A stretch of 64,000 bases of DNA from Typhlomys cinereus (GCA_023101885.1 JALPQD010000403.1:648685-712684), one strand, 5' to 3'. Shown: positions 1 through 12,708, counted from the stretch's first letter. Notes: a model not told the origin generated them from the sequence alone. Program-made: numbers and translations.

Positions 1-2837
1 ACCAGTCACTGACAGGATGGTGAGTATTGGAGATGTGTTCATGCACAGCCACAAGTAGTTTTACAGCATGAAAATGGAATGAAGCTTTGGGGACAGTGAG
101 CACTGTCCTATTAAAAACATCCCAAAAGGTTTTTGCCTGTGGTCTGTCATCTGAACTGAAGCCTAGTCCCCCTCACCCCACCCCATCTGGAAGATGCTAA
201 CAATCCCCGAATTTAGCATTCCCCTAAGGTTAAGACTGGGGCTGATTAACACATTGTAACTTTCAAATTAAAGACAGAAGTACCCATCGTCCTCCTATTT
301 CTACACGGTTCCTCTGTAGATTGCTCACAAGGGAACATCAAAAGGGGAAGAATCAGCACCGGTCTCCAGTATTGGAGTTGGGATTGTCACTTCCTAAAAA
401 GGAACTCTCACTCACCTTAACTAAGTCTGTGAGGATGGCTCTTGTGTATTCGCTGTGAATGCTAAAGGCCTTGGCTACTGGCTATCTCTGCCTTAGTCGT
501 ATCAATGTGGCCCTACGATATTCACTGCTGACATGCTGGTTCAAAACAGGTACGCAAATTTCAGGATACTCCCTTCAAGTGGTGGAAACTTCCCCTTAAG
601 TGTTAGTGGACTTGGTAACTCACTTTGGACAATCAGAGGAAAAATAGAGTGATGGTTGTGACTTGGAACAATGGTCATATCAATTTTCTACCACTATGTA
701 GTGAATTGTTATGTATCTACCCCCAAACAATACTTATGGATCATCTCTGTTCTGTGGGCCAGAAATACAGGCACCATAGAATTGATTCTCTGTTCAGAGC
801 TTTACAAGGGCAAAATTAAGATATTGGCCTGGTATGGGTTATCTGCTGAGACCTAGAAGCAAATTCATGGGATTGTTGTCCCCATTATCTTTCAGGATTC
901 AGCAGGAGGAAGTTTTGGCTGAAGAAGCTGTTCTTGAGACTTGACAACTGGGACCCACCTACGATATGGAATTTCATCCTTTCAAGGCCACTAGGAACAC
1001 TCTTACTTTCCAATCTCTTTAATCCATGTGAGGGAGTTACCAAGGTCTACTAAGATCATCTCTCTGAGTCTAGGGACCACCTTAGAATTCGGCTGGTTAC
1101 AGTAAGTCATCAGGATCTGTACACTGGAGAAGGCCAGCCTCTATACAGCTATATGGTGAGGATACCTAACAGCCTTTTGGAGAGGTCCATTAGTTCGGGC
1201 CTCCTGTCTTTCTCCAACAGGAAACCTCCTGAGACCAAGATCCTGTGGGCCCAACCAAGTCTTCAGCTGAGCCAGTTCCAGCACCCATCTGTCTGCAACC
1301 TGGTAACAGGCTCCAAGCCACAGTCACTCGACCTAACTGCTTCCAGGGCCTTGACCGGCAATCGCACGCAATAACACATACTAACTGACTGGAAATGCTC
1401 ACGTTAAGGCAAATTGGTTGCACAGGAATAAGTAACAGGCCTTTCTTTAAGACAACAGCATATGACGCTGGGAAAATACGTGTTGAAATACAAGGAGATA
1501 AATGCCAGCAAAAGCGTGGGCTCCCCCTCCCTTTACTCAAAACGGGAGGTCTCATCTGAGTCTTTGTCACATTCTCAGTTATGTTGTGGTCACCATTGGT
1601 TCCCACCCTTCTTCTGTGGGAGGCAACAAGCCATGCTGCCAAACAGCCAGTCCGAGTACCCTGGGCCCTGTTACTTCCTGGTTCATGCCAAGGCCCTTCC
1701 CAGGATCTTGCTTGGTTCTAATTCATTCTTTCTGCATTTTGAGTAGCCAACTCACCACCTGGGTTCCCTTCTTTGACCTCTGTTCTCATTGGCCTGGGCC
1801 TGTCTGTGACTTGGTGCACAGAGCGCCAACTGAGATTCGCTTGAAGACTGAAGATGTGGAACCCGGACCAGGGCAAGGCCCCGCCTTCCTAATCTTGGGT
1901 TGACCACCGTGGCTTGATTTCAACCCTTTTGCCATGGGAGGTGAAACTCGGGAGTCTGGGCTGTTTTCCTCCCAGTCTGTGAATGTGGCCCTCAGCTTTC
2001 AAATAGCAGCATCTGCATCCTTTTTCCCTCGCCAGCTACATTTCCAAAAGCAACCTCCAGACAGCAGGGAAAATCCCAAGGGTGCACAGAAGGCCAGACA
2101 CCCAGTCTGTGCCATGTGCCTGGACGAGTGAGAGAGGCAGGGTTTCATTTCCTCCCCTTCTCCCTGACCACTGGGAATCCCTGCCAGCCCAGCTATGCAG
2201 AAGTAGGGACAAAGAGCTCAGCGTGCTCCTCCCCCACCGTGTACCGGTCAGGGAGAAGCCGTCCCTCCTGCACAGCAGCAGGTCCATGCAGCCAGGGCCA
2301 CGACTGTTACTATTTCCAGTCAATTCATCTTGAGCTGTTGGTGGCCAGAGGACACAGGGTGACACAGACCAGACCTTGGGCCGGCCCTTGCCTTGGTGAA
2401 TAATTAGCACTAAATTCGGGATGTGTCTGGATCTAATCTAACCCAGGATTCAATTACTCCACTCGGCTGACGGAAACTCCAGTGTTTGTGTGAAGCAGGC
2501 TTTGAAATCGCCGGGAACTATCTATGTGAATTTGGGCTGTTATTCACCAAACTAACAGCTTATGGTGATAAGTAGCCTCTGATTTCGTGCGCATATAGTT
2601 CCCATGGTGACCTGTTCCATTCTGGCTACATCACCCTTATGGAAGCTTTAGGTCAACAGGAAAACACATCCATATGAAGCCACCTGTCCATGATTCCCAG
2701 TGTTCTGTGACTCTTCCTACCAGGATCATGGATCTGAGGCTCAAAACGTATCTGCTGAAAGAAGTGTTCCTCCCAATAAATCCTCAGCCAAAGTCACTCC
2801 AAAAGTAGCAGAGGGGACCTCCCACCAGATGAGGCTT
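1..2837. other. Unique sequence, no gene recognised
   Basis: I see no recognisable repeat here. The part from about 1100 to 2400 is richer in G+C and has overlapping open frames on both strands (for example 1190-1642 minus and 1502-1903 plus). None shows a known domain, and open frames on both strands at once are what base composition alone produces. Confidence 0.5.
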
Positions 2838-3165
2838 GTTGGGGTTGCAAAGAAAGAAATACTAAACACCAGAGTGACTGGCTTAAAGAATTTATTCTCT
2901 CAAAGAGAATCTACACTAGGCTCCTGTCGAAGCTCACACTGAGCAGCAGGAGAAAAGGGAAGTGCTGATTGGTTGTGTCCACAGCTAAGCGTCACAGTTT
3001 GGAGTTTATATAAGGCTATAAGTGACTTGAGTTATGGCTACATTCAGTGTTTAGGCAAAAATCTGAATACCTTTGTTGGTTCCCTGGGAATGTTCAAGAC
3101 CCTGACTCAACCAATGGGGAAACCCTCCAGCTAATTGGTCTCAGAACAGTCTAAGTATGCAATTG
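2838..3165 (-). mobile_element. Possible solo or partial LTR
   Basis: Read on the minus strand, this segment has an LTR-like order: a TATATAA box near 3008-3014 and an AATAAA signal near 2890-2896, about 120 bases downstream. It ends at a TG (2838 on the plus strand). I could not match it to a second copy in the window and see no clear target-site duplication, so it may be chance. Confidence 0.3.
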
Positions 3166-3712
3166 TTATTTTTTTATAGCTTCATACACGAATACAGTGA
3201 ATTTATGATACTTTGATGCTTTAATCCTCACACCCATCCCCCTCCTTTCTTATTCCAACCCTCGTTCTTTCCTTTACGTCTCCCTCCTATTATCATGTCT
3301 TTCCACGTGTGTAGCCCACTGAGTTTCACCTTCATCTTATGCATGTCGAAGTCAGAGCACAGATTTCTCAACCCCACTCTCTCTGCAGTAGGTGTCTTGT
3401 ACTCTGTTAATTAAGATCATGACTTTTGACATTGGGAGGAGCAGAGTCCAGATGGTGTGCCTTACACAGAACAATGCCTTGTTCTTGATAGCACATACCT
3501 GAGTATTGCTGGAACATGAATCATATATATCAGTGGATATGTAATTAAGGAACGCATCTCCCTCATCCAGTATTAACCCTCAGCTGTCTCTCAGGGAGGT
3601 GAGGGGCCTCTTGAAACTCTTCCCTTTCATGGTGAAATGTTATAGCCAAATCCCATGAAGATCTTATGGAAATACCCATGAATGAAAGCAGCCCTATCTT
3701 ATCCAGAAGATA
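3166..3712 (-). mobile_element. L1 3'UTR, antisense
   Basis: A T-run at 3168-3175 is followed by a pyrimidine-rich tract (about 3230-3290), the reverse of the purine-rich tract near the 3' end of rodent L1s. About 400 bases match, with drift, the segment at 21480-21860, so this is a repeat family. It meets sense-oriented ORF2 at about 3713, see the inverted-L1 finding. Confidence 0.55.
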
Positions 3713-4084
3713 ATGTTTGGCTGTACCCCTACTCCTTTGAGGCTCTTAAAATTTTATTGCCTCCTCTTACACTTAAATAACTTAAGGAAGCTAAAGACCT
3801 ATACGACAAAAATTTTAAAATGCTGGAGAAAGAAAATAAAAAGGATACTAGAAGTTGGGAAGACTTTCAATTTTCAGGTATTTGTAAGATTATTACTGTT
3901 AAACATGGCCACCCTACCAAAGGTAACATGCAGATTTAATACAATTCCATTCAAAATTCCAATACAATTCTTAACATAAACTGAAAAGAAAAAACCCTCA
4001 AAATATGTAAACACAAAAGGCCCTGGAGAGTCAAAACAATCTTGAGCAATAAAAACACTGCTAAGGATATCATTGTCCTTACCA

Positions 4085-4840
4085 TGTTAACTAGTCAGGC
4101 AGAGTTAAAGAGACCCTAAAACAACTTAAAACTCACTCAGAGACAAAGGAAAAAGGGATACAACCAAGCGTTCTGGGGCAACCAGGACACTGACCTTGGT
4201 TGGCTCCTCTATTAAGAGCTCTATCACTTATTATGATTCTCCTCCTCTTTGTTCCATATTTTATGAACATTTTTCAAAGATATTTGCAGAACTGCACAGT
4301 CACTGTAACCCACGCTTCTCAGAACCAAATCAAGACTATGCTCCTACTACATGTCTCAAGGGGAATTCCCTGCATCTCCTCCACCTCCAGACCCTGAAAC
4401 TACCAAAGTGATGACCGCTTTCAACAGGAAGAAATCAAAACAGACAGTGATTGCCCCCTTTATTATATTCCTCTTCTGGTTGTGTAATGAAGATATGGTG
4501 CAATAGGAAACAACTTCTCTTTCCAAACCAGTCTATTTGACTAACCCCCTCCCATAATTTACACAAAGCTATGCAGACATGGAACCATAGTCTCTATAAA
4601 TCTTTTGTCAGTGGATAAAGTTGCTACCTTCCAGAATGGCAAGAGACCCCATTCTGCCCCTATCACCCAGTTTCCTTAGTTTGCCACCATGATTGGCTTA
4701 AAATCCACTTCTCCCTGCCACCAGTGTGGTAACTTCTGGACTTCTGCTGATTGGACTACTATCCCTCATTGGTTTTCATAAAGGTCAATCTGTACTGTTG
4801 AGGTCGGTGCTTGTGTTTTTTTTTTTCTTCTTCCTTGAAA
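4085..4840 (+). pseudogene. Endogenous retrovirus fragment: env TM tail plus possible 3' LTR
   Basis: This segment sits inside L1 ORF2. One frame at 4194-4397 encodes a hydrophobic helix (ALSLIMILLLFVPYF) followed by a polar tail, the layout of the membrane anchor and cytoplasmic tail of a retroviral envelope TM subunit. Downstream lies a possible U3 with a TATAAA-like box near 4595 and a terminal T/C-rich run near 4810-4835. The frame is broken and no complete gene remains. The call rests on architecture rather than a match, so it is tentative. Confidence 0.4.
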
Positions 4841-5480
4841 AGCACCATACATGATTTCAAGCTATACTACAGAGTCATAGTTATATAACCACATGGATAT
4901 GACATAGAAGCAAATGCATTAATCAACCAATTAAAACTGAGAGCCCAGATGTAAGTTCATACACTTACAGCCACCTAATTTTTGACAAAGGTCTCAGACA
5001 TGTGCATTAGAGAAAAAAAAAACAGCATGTATAACACATGCTGCTAGGAAAATTAGGTATCTATATGTATAGAAGAATGAAAATTGACCTTTACCTTTCA
5101 CCTTATAAAAAATTAGTACCAAATGGGTCAAAGAACTCTGTATTAAACCTGAAACTATTAAATTTCTAGAAGGAAGATAAAAGAAACACTTAAATTGGTC
5201 ACCCAGGTAAAGATGTTGTGAATAGGACTCAAATTGTACAGGAAATAAGACCAACAATCAACAATGGGACCTCATGAAATTAAAAAGCTCTGTTCTGCTG
5301 GAGAAACTGTTAATTGTTCAAAAAGACAACCCACAGAATTGGGGGAAATCTTTACTACCTATGTATCTGACAGAGGATTGATCTCCAGAATATACAAAGA
5401 ATTAAAAAATTAAACATCAAGAAGGCAAGCAACCCAATTTTTAAAAATGGACTTTGGAACTTGTACAAACTATTCTTCTC

Positions 5481-5820
5481 TGTTGCTGTGAGACACCACT
5501 GAGACTCACACATCTTAAGGGAGAAAGAGAGATTTATTCAACTTACGTTTCCAGGGGGGGAGATACGATCTATTATGGTAGAAAAGGCATGGCTGTCTGG
5601 CAGAGATTGGAGTGGGCTTAAGTCACATTCATCGTGGAAGCTGAGACAGCAAAACTGCTAACTTCCAGAGCACACATCTCAAAGAAGGAGGTTGGGCTAA
5701 CTAACTTCAAGGCCACTCCCTGTAACCTACCCTCCTCCAGAAAGGCTCCACCTCCCAAAGGTGCCGTTAACCTGTGACGGCCAGGAACCTGTGAGGTTCA
5801 TTTATATTCAAACCATAACA
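5481..5820 (-). mobile_element. MaLR LTR (ORR1/MT-like)
   Basis: On the minus strand this starts TGTTATGGTTTGAATAT, the usual start of rodent MaLR LTRs, and runs through a GGTGGAGCC segment to end near TCACAGCAACA. It is a non-autonomous ERVL-class LTR inserted into the L1 ORF2 sequence that resumes at 5821. I see no clear 5-bp target duplication. Confidence 0.75.
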
Positions 5821-5946
5821 GAATTAATGAGAGCTTTTTCAGAAGAAGAAATTAAAAAAAAATAATTCAAGTTTCCTAGCCATCAGGGAAATTCAGATTA
5901 AAATTACTCTGAGTTATCATCTTATGCCAGTCAGAATGGCTAAGAT

Positions 5947-5992
<46 letters not shown>

Positions 5993-6140
5993 AAAAAAAA
6001 AAACCCAGCAAATGCTAGTGTGGATGTGGGGAAAGAGAACCCTTAATCATTTTTGATGTAGATGTAAACTGGTGTGGCCACTTTGGAAAATCAGTATGGA
6101 GGTTCCTCAAAGAGCTATGCAATTACTTTTAGGACATAGA

Positions 6141-7354
6141 AAGGAACATAGAAGGCCTTTAGCTAAGCCTTCATGATGAGCCTGCCTGCTTGGCAGAGTG
6201 AGTCCCTAGATGCCCCATGGGGCCAAGTAGCTTCAGAGCTCCATGCTTTGTAGTACGATGAAGTCTTTTCCCTATTTTAGAGGTGTGGAAATGATGTGGG
6301 AAGATGTGGGACTTTCCCACAAACCAACCACAGATGATAGCAATCAATGTGAAGCATGTGATCCTTTGAAAAACCTATTTTGCCTCTCACCTGTGCCCTC
6401 TTTTGTGGGCTGATACCGAGGCTTAGAGCTACTACTGAGTCCTGACTCCAACCCCAAAGATCCCACGGGGGAGAGAGAACATAGTCTGCTAAGGCAACTA
6501 TAACCAAAAATACCATAGATGGAGAGGTTTATCAGTAGCAAACGCGTCTCACAGTTTCTGGCTACTGGAATTCCATGATGAAGTCATCAGCAAATTCATT
6601 GTCTTCTGAGTGCTCACTTTATTGTTCATTGTTCATGTCTTCTGGCTGTGTCTTTATATGGTAGACAGGGTGATAACGTTTCCTGAGCTTCCTTTAATAA
6701 AGGCACTAAGGTCATGCACAAGGACTCCACATTCATGATCTAAATCATTTTCCAAGGACCACATCATCTCCATAATGAGGTAATGAATTTAATGTGCAGA
6801 TTTTGAGGAAGCATAAACCTGTAGCCCATACATTTTCCCTGCTTGCTGGGACATAACTACATGCAATGCCTTTCAGATCTTACCTGCATGTACTTGGCTG
6901 AGAGATGTACCATTATAAAAGGTAACACAGGTGTTCTGGTAGTTATGGAGCAGTTATCTCTCAAATGTGGCGATAATACTGAAATTGACACACGTGACAG
7001 AATTACCAGGAATGGTCCTCAGGTTGCTTCTATCTGTTCCAATCTCTATAATTTCAATTTTTCCACCTCAAACATGACTGAAAGCCATGTTTTTCTGGTC
7101 TTTATTCATTTTATAGCTTCTTGAATGTGAATGTTTCGATTGTTGTAATGGTGTGTGTGGGTCCACAGGTGTCATTAGAACAAACTTTGGTTCTCATAGC
7201 TCAGTCTTGGGAGTACAAGGGAGAGTGACTGACTGAAAAATTAGGTGTCTGACTCATCTCATTTCATCTAATTTAATTTGGTCTAAAGTTCAGAAATCTC
7301 TAAACTAGCTTATTTACACATGCCTTTCCACTCTGGAGACAATTGTCACTGATA

Positions 7355-7385
<31 letters not shown>

Positions 7386-8367
7386 GACTATGTTTTGTTT
7401 GGGATTATGATATTTCAAGCAACAATCAGGAGGATCAGATAACATTTTCGTTCTTGTAGAATTACCCAAGTTTGATTCCTTCCCCAAGGTATACGTCCTC
7501 CCTCACTTGCCCAGGGCAAAACTTCTCAGATGGAGTGTTACGAAGTTGCTGTGAAACAGAAACAGAATACAAATGAAAATGGGAATCTTGGTTTGATTAT
7601 ATCAGCCCAGAATTATTTGCATAACCTCTAACAATTAGAAACTTAAAATATTTCCCAGATGTTCACACCTGATCATATTACAGGACAACTATTGTGAACT
7701 GCCCCAAGGCCAACAATCCTAAAAAAAGGAACTAACATAAGAAATCAAGAGTAATGGTTATTGAAGTCACATGCCTATGCGATGGATGCAGAGAAGTCAC
7801 TAATACACACAAACTAGGTGAGCAATTAGAAGGAAAGTCGCCAGCTGGGAACACAGTGGGGGTTAAGTTGCAGCTTACATCCATCAACTCTAGACACCTG
7901 GATGTTCAGAAACATGCTTTCCTAGGCCTTGATATTTGCTACAGGGGACTGTTTCTCCATGACTTACATCATATTTCCCACAATTCAAGGTGAATTTTGC
8001 CTACTATGTCCATTTATGATGAGGATTTACAATAACACGACCAAAGACAGATAATCTGTTCAAACAATTCTCTCAATCTTCTGGTAGGCATGGAACAAGA
8101 GGATTTTAACACTTTTGTTTGCTTTCTATGGCTTGTGTTTACGATTCAAGAGAGCCCATTGGAAATTAAGGTTCAGTTTGGCAAGATTAAGATCATCAGG
8201 AATGGTATCTTTGAAGCCCACGTCAGTCTATCTAATCCATCCTCTCCAATACCTGTTGGTCAGCTCCAAGTGAGGTTCAATGATAAGGTTGAGGTCGGAC
8301 AGCCTCCCACCTAAATCATCCCACAGTAGGAGGGTTCAGAAGCATGGATTGGATTCAGAGACCTAGG
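6141..8367. other. Unique sequence with one (TG)n run
   Basis: I see no gene or recognisable transposon. A (TG)n microsatellite lies at 7355-7380. The open frames at 6843-7124, 7754-7993 and 8090-8314 have no recognisable domain and no flanking splice pattern that persuades me. Confidence 0.45.
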
Positions 8368-8823
8368 TGTATTAGTCAGGGTTTTCTAGAGCCACAGAAT
8401 CAGCAGAATGAGTATATAAAAATGGAATTTATTGAGTTGACGTACGAGATATGGTTGAAGTAGTCCAACAATGGCTGCCAGTAGCTGCTCAGTCCAGTCG
8501 TCCAGTCAGGGACGGTGAAGGCTGGAGGATTTCTGGATTGTCTTTAGTCTTCTTGAAGGCTTGGAGGGTTGGAGGGCTGGAGGGTCAAAGAAGCCTAGTG
8601 GCAGGAGGGAAGAGTTTTCTACCACAGCTTCAGAGAGTCTCTCTTCAAACTCTTCTGTTTTATGGTTCCGTTTATCTGGTCCATTACTGAGAGATTCCAA
8701 TCAGATTTGGGCTGGTCTTTATATTGTAAATGTGTTGATCCAGATAATCTCTTCAAGTAGTCTGACAGCTGATCTAGTTAATATTGGGTGTGGTCAAGTT
8801 GACAACCAGGATTAACTATCACA
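8368..8823 (-). mobile_element. ERVL-type LTR (MLT2-like), solo
   Basis: Minus-strand sequence begins TGTGATAGTTAATCC, carries the GTCAACTTGAC motif of MLT2-type LTRs, and ends in CCCTGACTAATACA, the typical end. The flanking 5-mers are CTAGG and CCAGG, a decayed 5-bp target duplication. Related copies lie at 15671-16203 (opposite strand) and 18071-18266 (partial). Confidence 0.75.
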
Positions 8824-9508
8824 CCAGGGGTGAGAGATGCTCACACTAGTCATGGGGTCACCACTCATCAATAAGACATGTGGCCACAATTTCAAAGCTA
8901 TGAGAAAGCTGACTGGATTCCAGGGAGAAGGTTCAAAATAAACCTGGAAAGCTACAGTTCCCATTAGTGACGGTCATAGAGCACATGTCACTAGGGAAGG
9001 TCAAATGAACTTTAAGGTGTAGGTTCAAGAAAGCCATGTCCTAGAAGATCAGGCTAGGCCCAATGCTTGTTCATTCTGAGCTGAAGGGACAATACCATTT
9101 TCCAGGTATCTTGTTGTCAATACACATTTCTATTTGCCATGGGGTAGGCCCTGTTCTGTACTCTGGGTTGGCAGTATGCAAATGAAGCAAACAGCCGACC
9201 CAATTACAATTTAGTAATAGGAATAACACATGGAAAAGCATTTGCAATATGTTCTGTGGTACTAGAAAACTATAGTTACAATTGATGTACCTAAAAAGGC
9301 TATCTGGACAGGAGGAGCGGCAAGTGCAAGTCAAAGGGGTGGTATCATTAAAGCAGATGATGAGACAGAACAACAGGAAGAACCTTTATGTGAAGTACCA
9401 GCCTGACGCCAGGAGCTTTCTTCTTACTGTCCTTGATGCGGCGGTTCTTCCCTTAGCCTGAACATACTACTCATTCTTCTCTACAAAAACACGGGAGGCC
9501 TTTTTATT
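8824..9508. other. Unique sequence
   Basis: Nothing recognised. The minus-strand open frame at 9071-9373 has no identifiable domain. Confidence 0.4.
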
Positions 9509-10302
9509 GTGTGCATCTGGAATATACCTCAAAGGTTTATGTATGGAAAGCTTGGCCTCCTGGACAACAATGTTGGTAGTAGGACTTCGGGGGAAGTGAT
9601 CTGATCTCATTCAATGGACTGATTCATTGGGATGTGATGCAAATTTAGGAGGCGGGATCTTGTTGCAGGATAAAGTCTCGGGGACATGCCTTTGAGACTA
9701 TGTCTCGTTTTAGAACCCTTCTACTCTCCTCCTAATCCTCTTCTTCCTCCTTCTTTTTCTGTAGCTTCTTCTTCTTCTTCTTCTTCCTCTTCCTCTTTCC
9801 TCTTCCTCTTCCTCTTCCTCTTCTTCTTCCTTCTTCTTCTCCTCCCCCTCCTCCTCCTTCTCCTCTTCCTCCTCCTCCTCCTTCTCCTCATCCTCCTGCC
9901 CCTCCTCCTCCTTTTCCTCTTCCTCCTCCTCCTCCTTCTCCTCATCCTCCTCCCTCCTCCTCCTTCTCCTCTTCCCCCTCCTCCTCCTTCTCCTCTTCCC
10001 CTTCCTCTTCCTTCTCCTCTTCCTCCTCCTCCTCCTTCTTCTCCTCCTCCTCCCCCTCCTCCTCCTCCTTCTCCTCCTCTTCTTCCTCCTCCTCCTCCTT
10101 TCCTCCTCCTCCTCCTCTTCTCCACGAGGTAAGTAGCTTTCCTCCACTGTTTATTTCTGCATTGATATTCTGTCTTATGGTATACCCCAAAGCCATAAGA
10201 ACATGTGACTGTGGACTATAAAATCTGAGGAATGGTAAGCCAAAATTTCTTCCTTTATGTTGATTTTTTGTTATTTTGTCACAGTGATTGAAAGCTAACA
10301 CA
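9509..10302 (+). mobile_element. MLT1/MaLR-like LTR with expanded pyrimidine tract
   Basis: The segment reads like a MaLR LTR: a start near 9509 with CCTCAAAGGTTTATGTATGGA, a CACGAGGTAAGTAGCTTTCC block at about 10122-10141, and the usual end TTTTGTCACAGTGATTGAAAGC with CTAACACA at 10302. The normally short pyrimidine-rich middle is replaced by nearly 400 bases of CCT/CTT repeats. Confidence 0.6.
9734..10121. repeat. Polypyrimidine (CCT/CTT)n tract
   Basis: About 390 bases of almost pure pyrimidine on the plus strand, built of CCT, CTT and CTC units. It creates long false open frames of Ser/Leu/Pro on plus and Glu/Arg/Gly on minus. Such tracts can form triplex DNA and vary in length. Confidence 0.95.
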
Positions 10303-12060
10303 AAGCATGTGGAGAGCTGCTGATCTGAGGCTCTGCTGGCCTTAGCTTTCTTAATCTGAGCTAAATGTTTGTCAATGATCAGCCTTTCATTTTTCCTAAG
10401 TATGTTCATAATTATAATACTTGTTATAAAATAATTAAGTTCAAAGAAATTAATTCAAATTAATGAATTACAAGTATAAAAACTGGTATTTCTGTGAAAA
10501 ATTGAGTGCCAGTTGGAATAAAAAGCATGCTTAAGTTGAGTCAGTAAAAAATAATGCTACCGAGTCATTCCTAAGCAGTTGTGAAATATTAAGGAAAAAG
10601 TGGTAGGATTCCATTAAGACTCCACAGGCAGAATACGTTACACCAACTTTTAACATTTGAGTGCTTTCTAAAGAAACAAATTGGAGGGTTTGTGGAGATT
10701 GTGGTATAGATATTTACATGAGAGGGTACTCCAGAGTACTCCCCAGGGCCCAGAAACCTTATGACAAAACATTAATAATATGTTCGCATTTGTGTTTTAA
10801 AGCAATATAAAAATGTATGACACCAAAATGTTACCTTTGTGATATTACTTAATTAATTGCTTTTGTTCATGAACAAATTGACCACAGAGTACAAACCCAT
10901 CATATTGGAGGATCCCCAGTCCTGAAGTCTAACTATAAAAAGGAGCAAATTAAGTCATTCATAAAAGAGACAGGATTCAGTGTATGTGTTGTCCACCTGG
11001 GGAGGGTCCTGGAGAAGACCGGAAGTCCATGGGAGACAGTAGGATGCAGAATGGGAAACTGAGCTGCGTTGGCAGCATTAAGATGTAAGGAAGTGGCACG
11101 ATGCCAACATGGATAGCCCAGTACTCTTGCAGAAAGCTTTTTTGCCAGCACTTTCCTGGGAGACTAGCAAAACTAGGACCACCTAATCTTAGAAAACCTC
11201 CTCACTCGGTGTCTGAGCAACCCTAGATTGTATATAAATTGCTTGGCTTCAGAGATAATGCCATTCTGGGCTCTGATGGTGCCTTTGCTAAAGACTTTTC
11301 CATTTTAAAATATAGATTTACTCATGAGACCCATGTAAAATGATATAGAGTTTTAAAAATACCCTCAATTCTCTAGAGATTGGTACTGTTATACTTTGGA
11401 TTATGGCCATATAGGCCTATAAATGTATATTCAGTCATAATACCTATCCATCAATCTGCATGCTGCATAGACTATTCTACAATTAGTACTTTGAAACAAC
11501 ATACTTTCACATAAAACATTATACAATCCATGAGAAAGTTGAGGATGACACAGACTTATAAAATAGCATAATCCCTAAATTTAGGAGTCTTGGAACAAAC
11601 AATCCCCCCTACTGAGTACCATCAGAAGTGTGTCACATCCATGGCCCAGCATGCCAGGCCTAGGAGCATTGGACTGACCTTTATCTGAGCAACTGCCAGG
11701 CTGTGAGAAAGTCAGACTTGTATTTTTCCATGCAAAACCTAAACTTCAAGTCAGTGAATTCCCAGATGTAAAGAACCCAGTGCAAACACAGGAGAGAACA
11801 GAGGAGAAAGGGGATTGAAGAGAATCGAAGAGAAGGTTCTCTCTGCCTCTACTTTCACAACTCCATTGTGACTGCCTAGGGCCATAACGCTCCCTCCTAA
11901 CTGCTGTCCGACACTGGGACCTTATCACGGACATGAGCCCACAACTCTCCTAATGAAGAAGTTCTCAAGGGTGAAGAAAGCCAAAGCAAATCTAATCAGT
12001 TGATTATGGCGATGATGTCATGACCAACAGAGTTCAGATTCCTAGGGACGGCACTGCAGA
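10303..12060. other. Unique AT-rich sequence
   Basis: I recognise no repeat and no gene. The minus-strand open frames at 10933-11151 and 11746-11934 are short and without domains. Confidence 0.45.
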
Positions 12061-12145
12061 TGAGAATTTGATGTTGTCATGGTACTTATCGAAAATTGTC
12101 CCTGTAAACTTGAGGACATGATGCTCAGTGAAGTAAGTTAGCAGT

Positions 12146-12189
<44 letters not shown>

Positions 12190-12430
12190 GCACATATTCT
12201 GTGACTACTTACTTGAGCTGTTATAGTCAAAGTTGTAGAGACAAAGTAGAATGATAGTTACCAGAGGCTGGAGAGAAGGTGCCTAGTTGTTTAATAATTT
12301 TTATGCTTCCAAGATGAAAACTCTATAAAAATTGGATGTCCAACGATGTGAATATACTTAACATAACTGAAATACCAAAACCTCAGATGGCAAATTTTTA
12401 GTATGTTTTACACAAGTAAACTATCAAAAC
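12061..12430 (+). mobile_element. Old L1M 3' end fragment
   Basis: The order ATGATGCTCAGTGAAGTAAG (12119-12138), a GAATGATAGTTACCAGAGGC block near 12250 and CAACGATGTGAATATACTTA near 12342 follows the 3' end of ancient mammalian L1M elements. A (CA)n run at 12149-12187 has expanded inside it. Confidence 0.6.
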
Positions 12431-12708
12431 AAAGAATCAGGAGATGAATTGGTCAGCAAAGTACTTGCCGTGCGAGTATGAGGAACTGAGTTTCAGCTAT
12501 CGTACTCATATAGTATTAAAAAAAAGTCAAATACAAGCTTGAGGCTCTGAACTCCATCCCCAGCATCCTTGTAAAAGAAGCCAGGTGTAAACATGGGTAC
12601 TGTCCTCACCATCTGTATGAAGAAAAGCCAGGTGCAGTAGTCTGTACCTGTCAACCCGTGTCGGGGAGCAGAGATAAGGGGACCCATGTATTGCAGCTAG
12701 CTTGCATT
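12431..12708 (+). mobile_element. B4/ID-type SINE, degraded
   Basis: GGTCAGCAAAGTACTTGCCG resembles a tRNA-derived ID/B4 head. It is followed by AAAAGCCAGGTGCAGTAGTC, which resembles the start of a B1 body. The copy is old and interrupted by an A-rich run, and its ends are uncertain. Confidence 0.45.

Larger units (their letters stand above)
3713..6140 (+). mobile_element. L1 ORF2 C-terminal region, decayed and interrupted
   Basis: The DNA follows the 3' part of L1 ORF2 in order: the stretch around 3790-4080, then 4845-5470 (including the GGGACCTCATGAAATTAAAA region near 5268), then 5821-6125 ending at the GGAGGTTCCTC segment near 6101. The protein would be part of the L1 reverse transcriptase-endonuclease C-terminus, but the frame is broken many times. 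Two insertions split it (about 4085-4840 and 5481-5820). A (CA)n run at 5951-5988 has also expanded inside it. Confidence 0.8.

Noticed and set aside
1190..1903. Overlapping frames of 133-150 residues on opposite strands as a possible gene
   Set aside because: Both strands are open over the same bases, and I see no domain, start context or splice pattern.
9686..10409. Open frames of 134-155 residues rich in Ser/Leu/Pro or Glu/Arg/Gly
   Set aside because: They are translations of the CCT/CTT simple repeat inside an LTR and are open in several frames at once.
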